6,318 nt of DNA, taken from positions 1-6,318 of the forward strand of contig CASDTD010000087.1 in the NCBI GenBank assembly GCA_949283445.1, written 5' to 3'. Numbering within the stretch: the first letter of the stretch is position 1; every line of letters begins with the position of its first letter. Below, piece by piece: positions 5,625 to 6,318 of this stretch. The notes below the pieces were generated by a model. The model saw nothing but the letters and a program-made list of their open reading frames with translations, was not told where the DNA came from and searched no databases. A program made the translations under genes and the position numbers. Source of the DNA: an uncultured Coriobacteriia bacterium. GTDB lineage: Bacteria; Actinomycetota; Coriobacteriia; Coriobacteriales; QAMH01.

Positions 5625-6318
5625 ATGCACTGCTCCGACAACATACAACAAGGCACCGATGCCCTAAACGAACTTCTGATTCCCGGAACCGACCCCGAAG
5701 TGGCCGCGAACTACCGTGCGCTTGCCAAGGCCACCCCTGGCGCTGGGCTTTCGCTGTTCGACGAGCCGGTCATCGTCCTGGACACCGAGACCACCGGCCT
5801 CGACGACACACGCTGCTCGCTCAGCGAGATAGCGGCCGCGCGCGTGGAAAACGGAACTGTCGTCGACAAGTTCCAGACTTTCGTGAACCCCGGCTGTTCC
5901 ATACCCGCGGAAATCGTCGAGCTCACGGGCATCACGGACGACGTCGTGGCCGGCGCGCCCTCGCCGCGTGAGGCGGTCGCACGGTTCGCCTCGTTTGCCG
6001 GCGGCCTTGACCTGGTCGCCCACAACGCGTCTTTCGACCGCAGCTTCATCATGCGTCAGGCAAAGCCCGGGGAGTTCACGGGCAGCTGGGTCGACACGCT
6101 GGCGTTTTCCCAGATTTTGCTGCCGCGCCTGTCAAGTCACCGCCTGGGAGACCTCGCCCGCGCGTTCGGCGTGCACACCCCCTCGCACCGGGCGACCGAC
6201 GACGTCCGCGCCTTGAGCAGCCTATGGAATATCCTGCTCGCGGCGCTGCAACAGCTACCGCCGGGGCTCGCCGGCCTCATCGCGCGTCTTTCCCCCGAAA
6301 CGGATTGGACCTTGCGCC
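5625..6318 (+). CDS. DEDDh 3'-5' exonuclease domain, probably N-terminus of a DinG-like helicase; 3' end cut by window
   Basis: The frame is open from ATG 5625 to the window end (231 residues, no stop). It encodes a DnaQ-type exonuclease that removes nucleotides from 3' ends using two metal ions. Motif I is DTETTG (53-58, acidic residues D53 and E55), motif II is AHNASFD (132-138, D138), and motif III is SHRATDD (187-193, H188 and D192), so all five DEDDh residues are present. The intervening LVNPG-like FVNPG (86-90) and ELTGIT (99-104) are typical of the family. After the domain, residues 200-231 contain LLAALQQLPPGLAGLIARL, resembling the linker that joins the exonuclease to the helicase in Firmicutes-type DinG proteins; this is inference because the rest is missing. 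A 45-residue N-terminal extension precedes motif I. ATG 5550 is an in-frame alternative start without a ribosome binding site. Transcription is divergent from the anchored-protein gene. Confidence 0.87.
   Translation, partial: MHCSDNIQQGTDALNELLIPGTDPEVAANYRALAKATPGAGLSLFDEPVIVLDTETTGLDDTRCSLSEIAAARVENGTVVDKFQTFVNPGCSIPAEIVELTGITDDVVAGAPSPREAVARFASFAGGLDLVAHNASFDRSFIMRQAKPGEFTGSWVDTLAFSQILLPRLSSHRLGDLARAFGVHTPSHRATDDVRALSSLWNILLAALQQLPPGLAGLIARLSPETDWTLR

Noticed and set aside
5489..5656. N-terminal extension of the anchored protein
   Set aside because: It would overlap the divergent exonuclease start and promoter; a good ribosome binding site supports 5488. The CKSC-type cysteine pair in it is most likely chance.
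4796..5971. Long plus-strand open frame opposite the anchored protein and overlapping the exonuclease
   Set aside because: It is antisense to one supported gene and out of frame with another; its composition is the usual high-GC shadow with no recognisable motif.

Overview
This is a 6.3 kb, GC-rich stretch of bacterial chromosome. Codon use, a side-by-side pair of WYL-domain regulators, a DUF4143-type ATPase and an exonuclease gene with leaderless-looking signals all suggest an actinobacterium. My best guess is the class Coriobacteriia (Eggerthella/Slackia-like gut anaerobes). That placement is inference from general style; no marker gene is present.

Layout. (1) Bases 18-1927, plus strand: two translationally coupled genes (ATGA overlap) for HTH-WYL regulators of the PafB/PafC type. 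(2) Bases 1966-3327, minus strand, convergent to the pair: an AAA+ ATPase with a C-terminal DUF4143/nuclease-like region. It is preceded by two copies of a 21-base repeat that each contain a CCCG-N4-CGGG dyad, and it looks poorer in GC than its neighbours, so it is probably an accessory gene. (3) Bases 3454-5488, minus strand: an unrecognised protein with a C-terminal membrane anchor, followed 46 bases later by a HemW/HutW-type radical SAM protein; the two may share a transcript. (4) From 5625 to the window edge, plus strand, divergent from the anchored protein: a DEDDh 3'-5' exonuclease domain, cut off at the edge, probably the N-terminus of a DinG-like helicase.

How the genes fit together. 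The WYL pair (if PafBC-like) and the exonuclease/helicase both point to DNA-damage or nucleic-acid-linked functions, but nothing in the sequence ties them into one system. The radical SAM protein suggests tetrapyrrole or heme chemistry. I see no convincing multi-gene novel system. The items most worth checking are a perfect 24-base inverted repeat at the very start of the window that covers the first regulator's start codon, the tandem dyads upstream of the ATPase, and the uncharacterised membrane-anchored protein.

No tRNA, rRNA, CRISPR array, insertion sequence or riboswitch was recognised. No gene-free stretch exceeds 300 bases; the longest are 5489-5624 and about 3328-3453.
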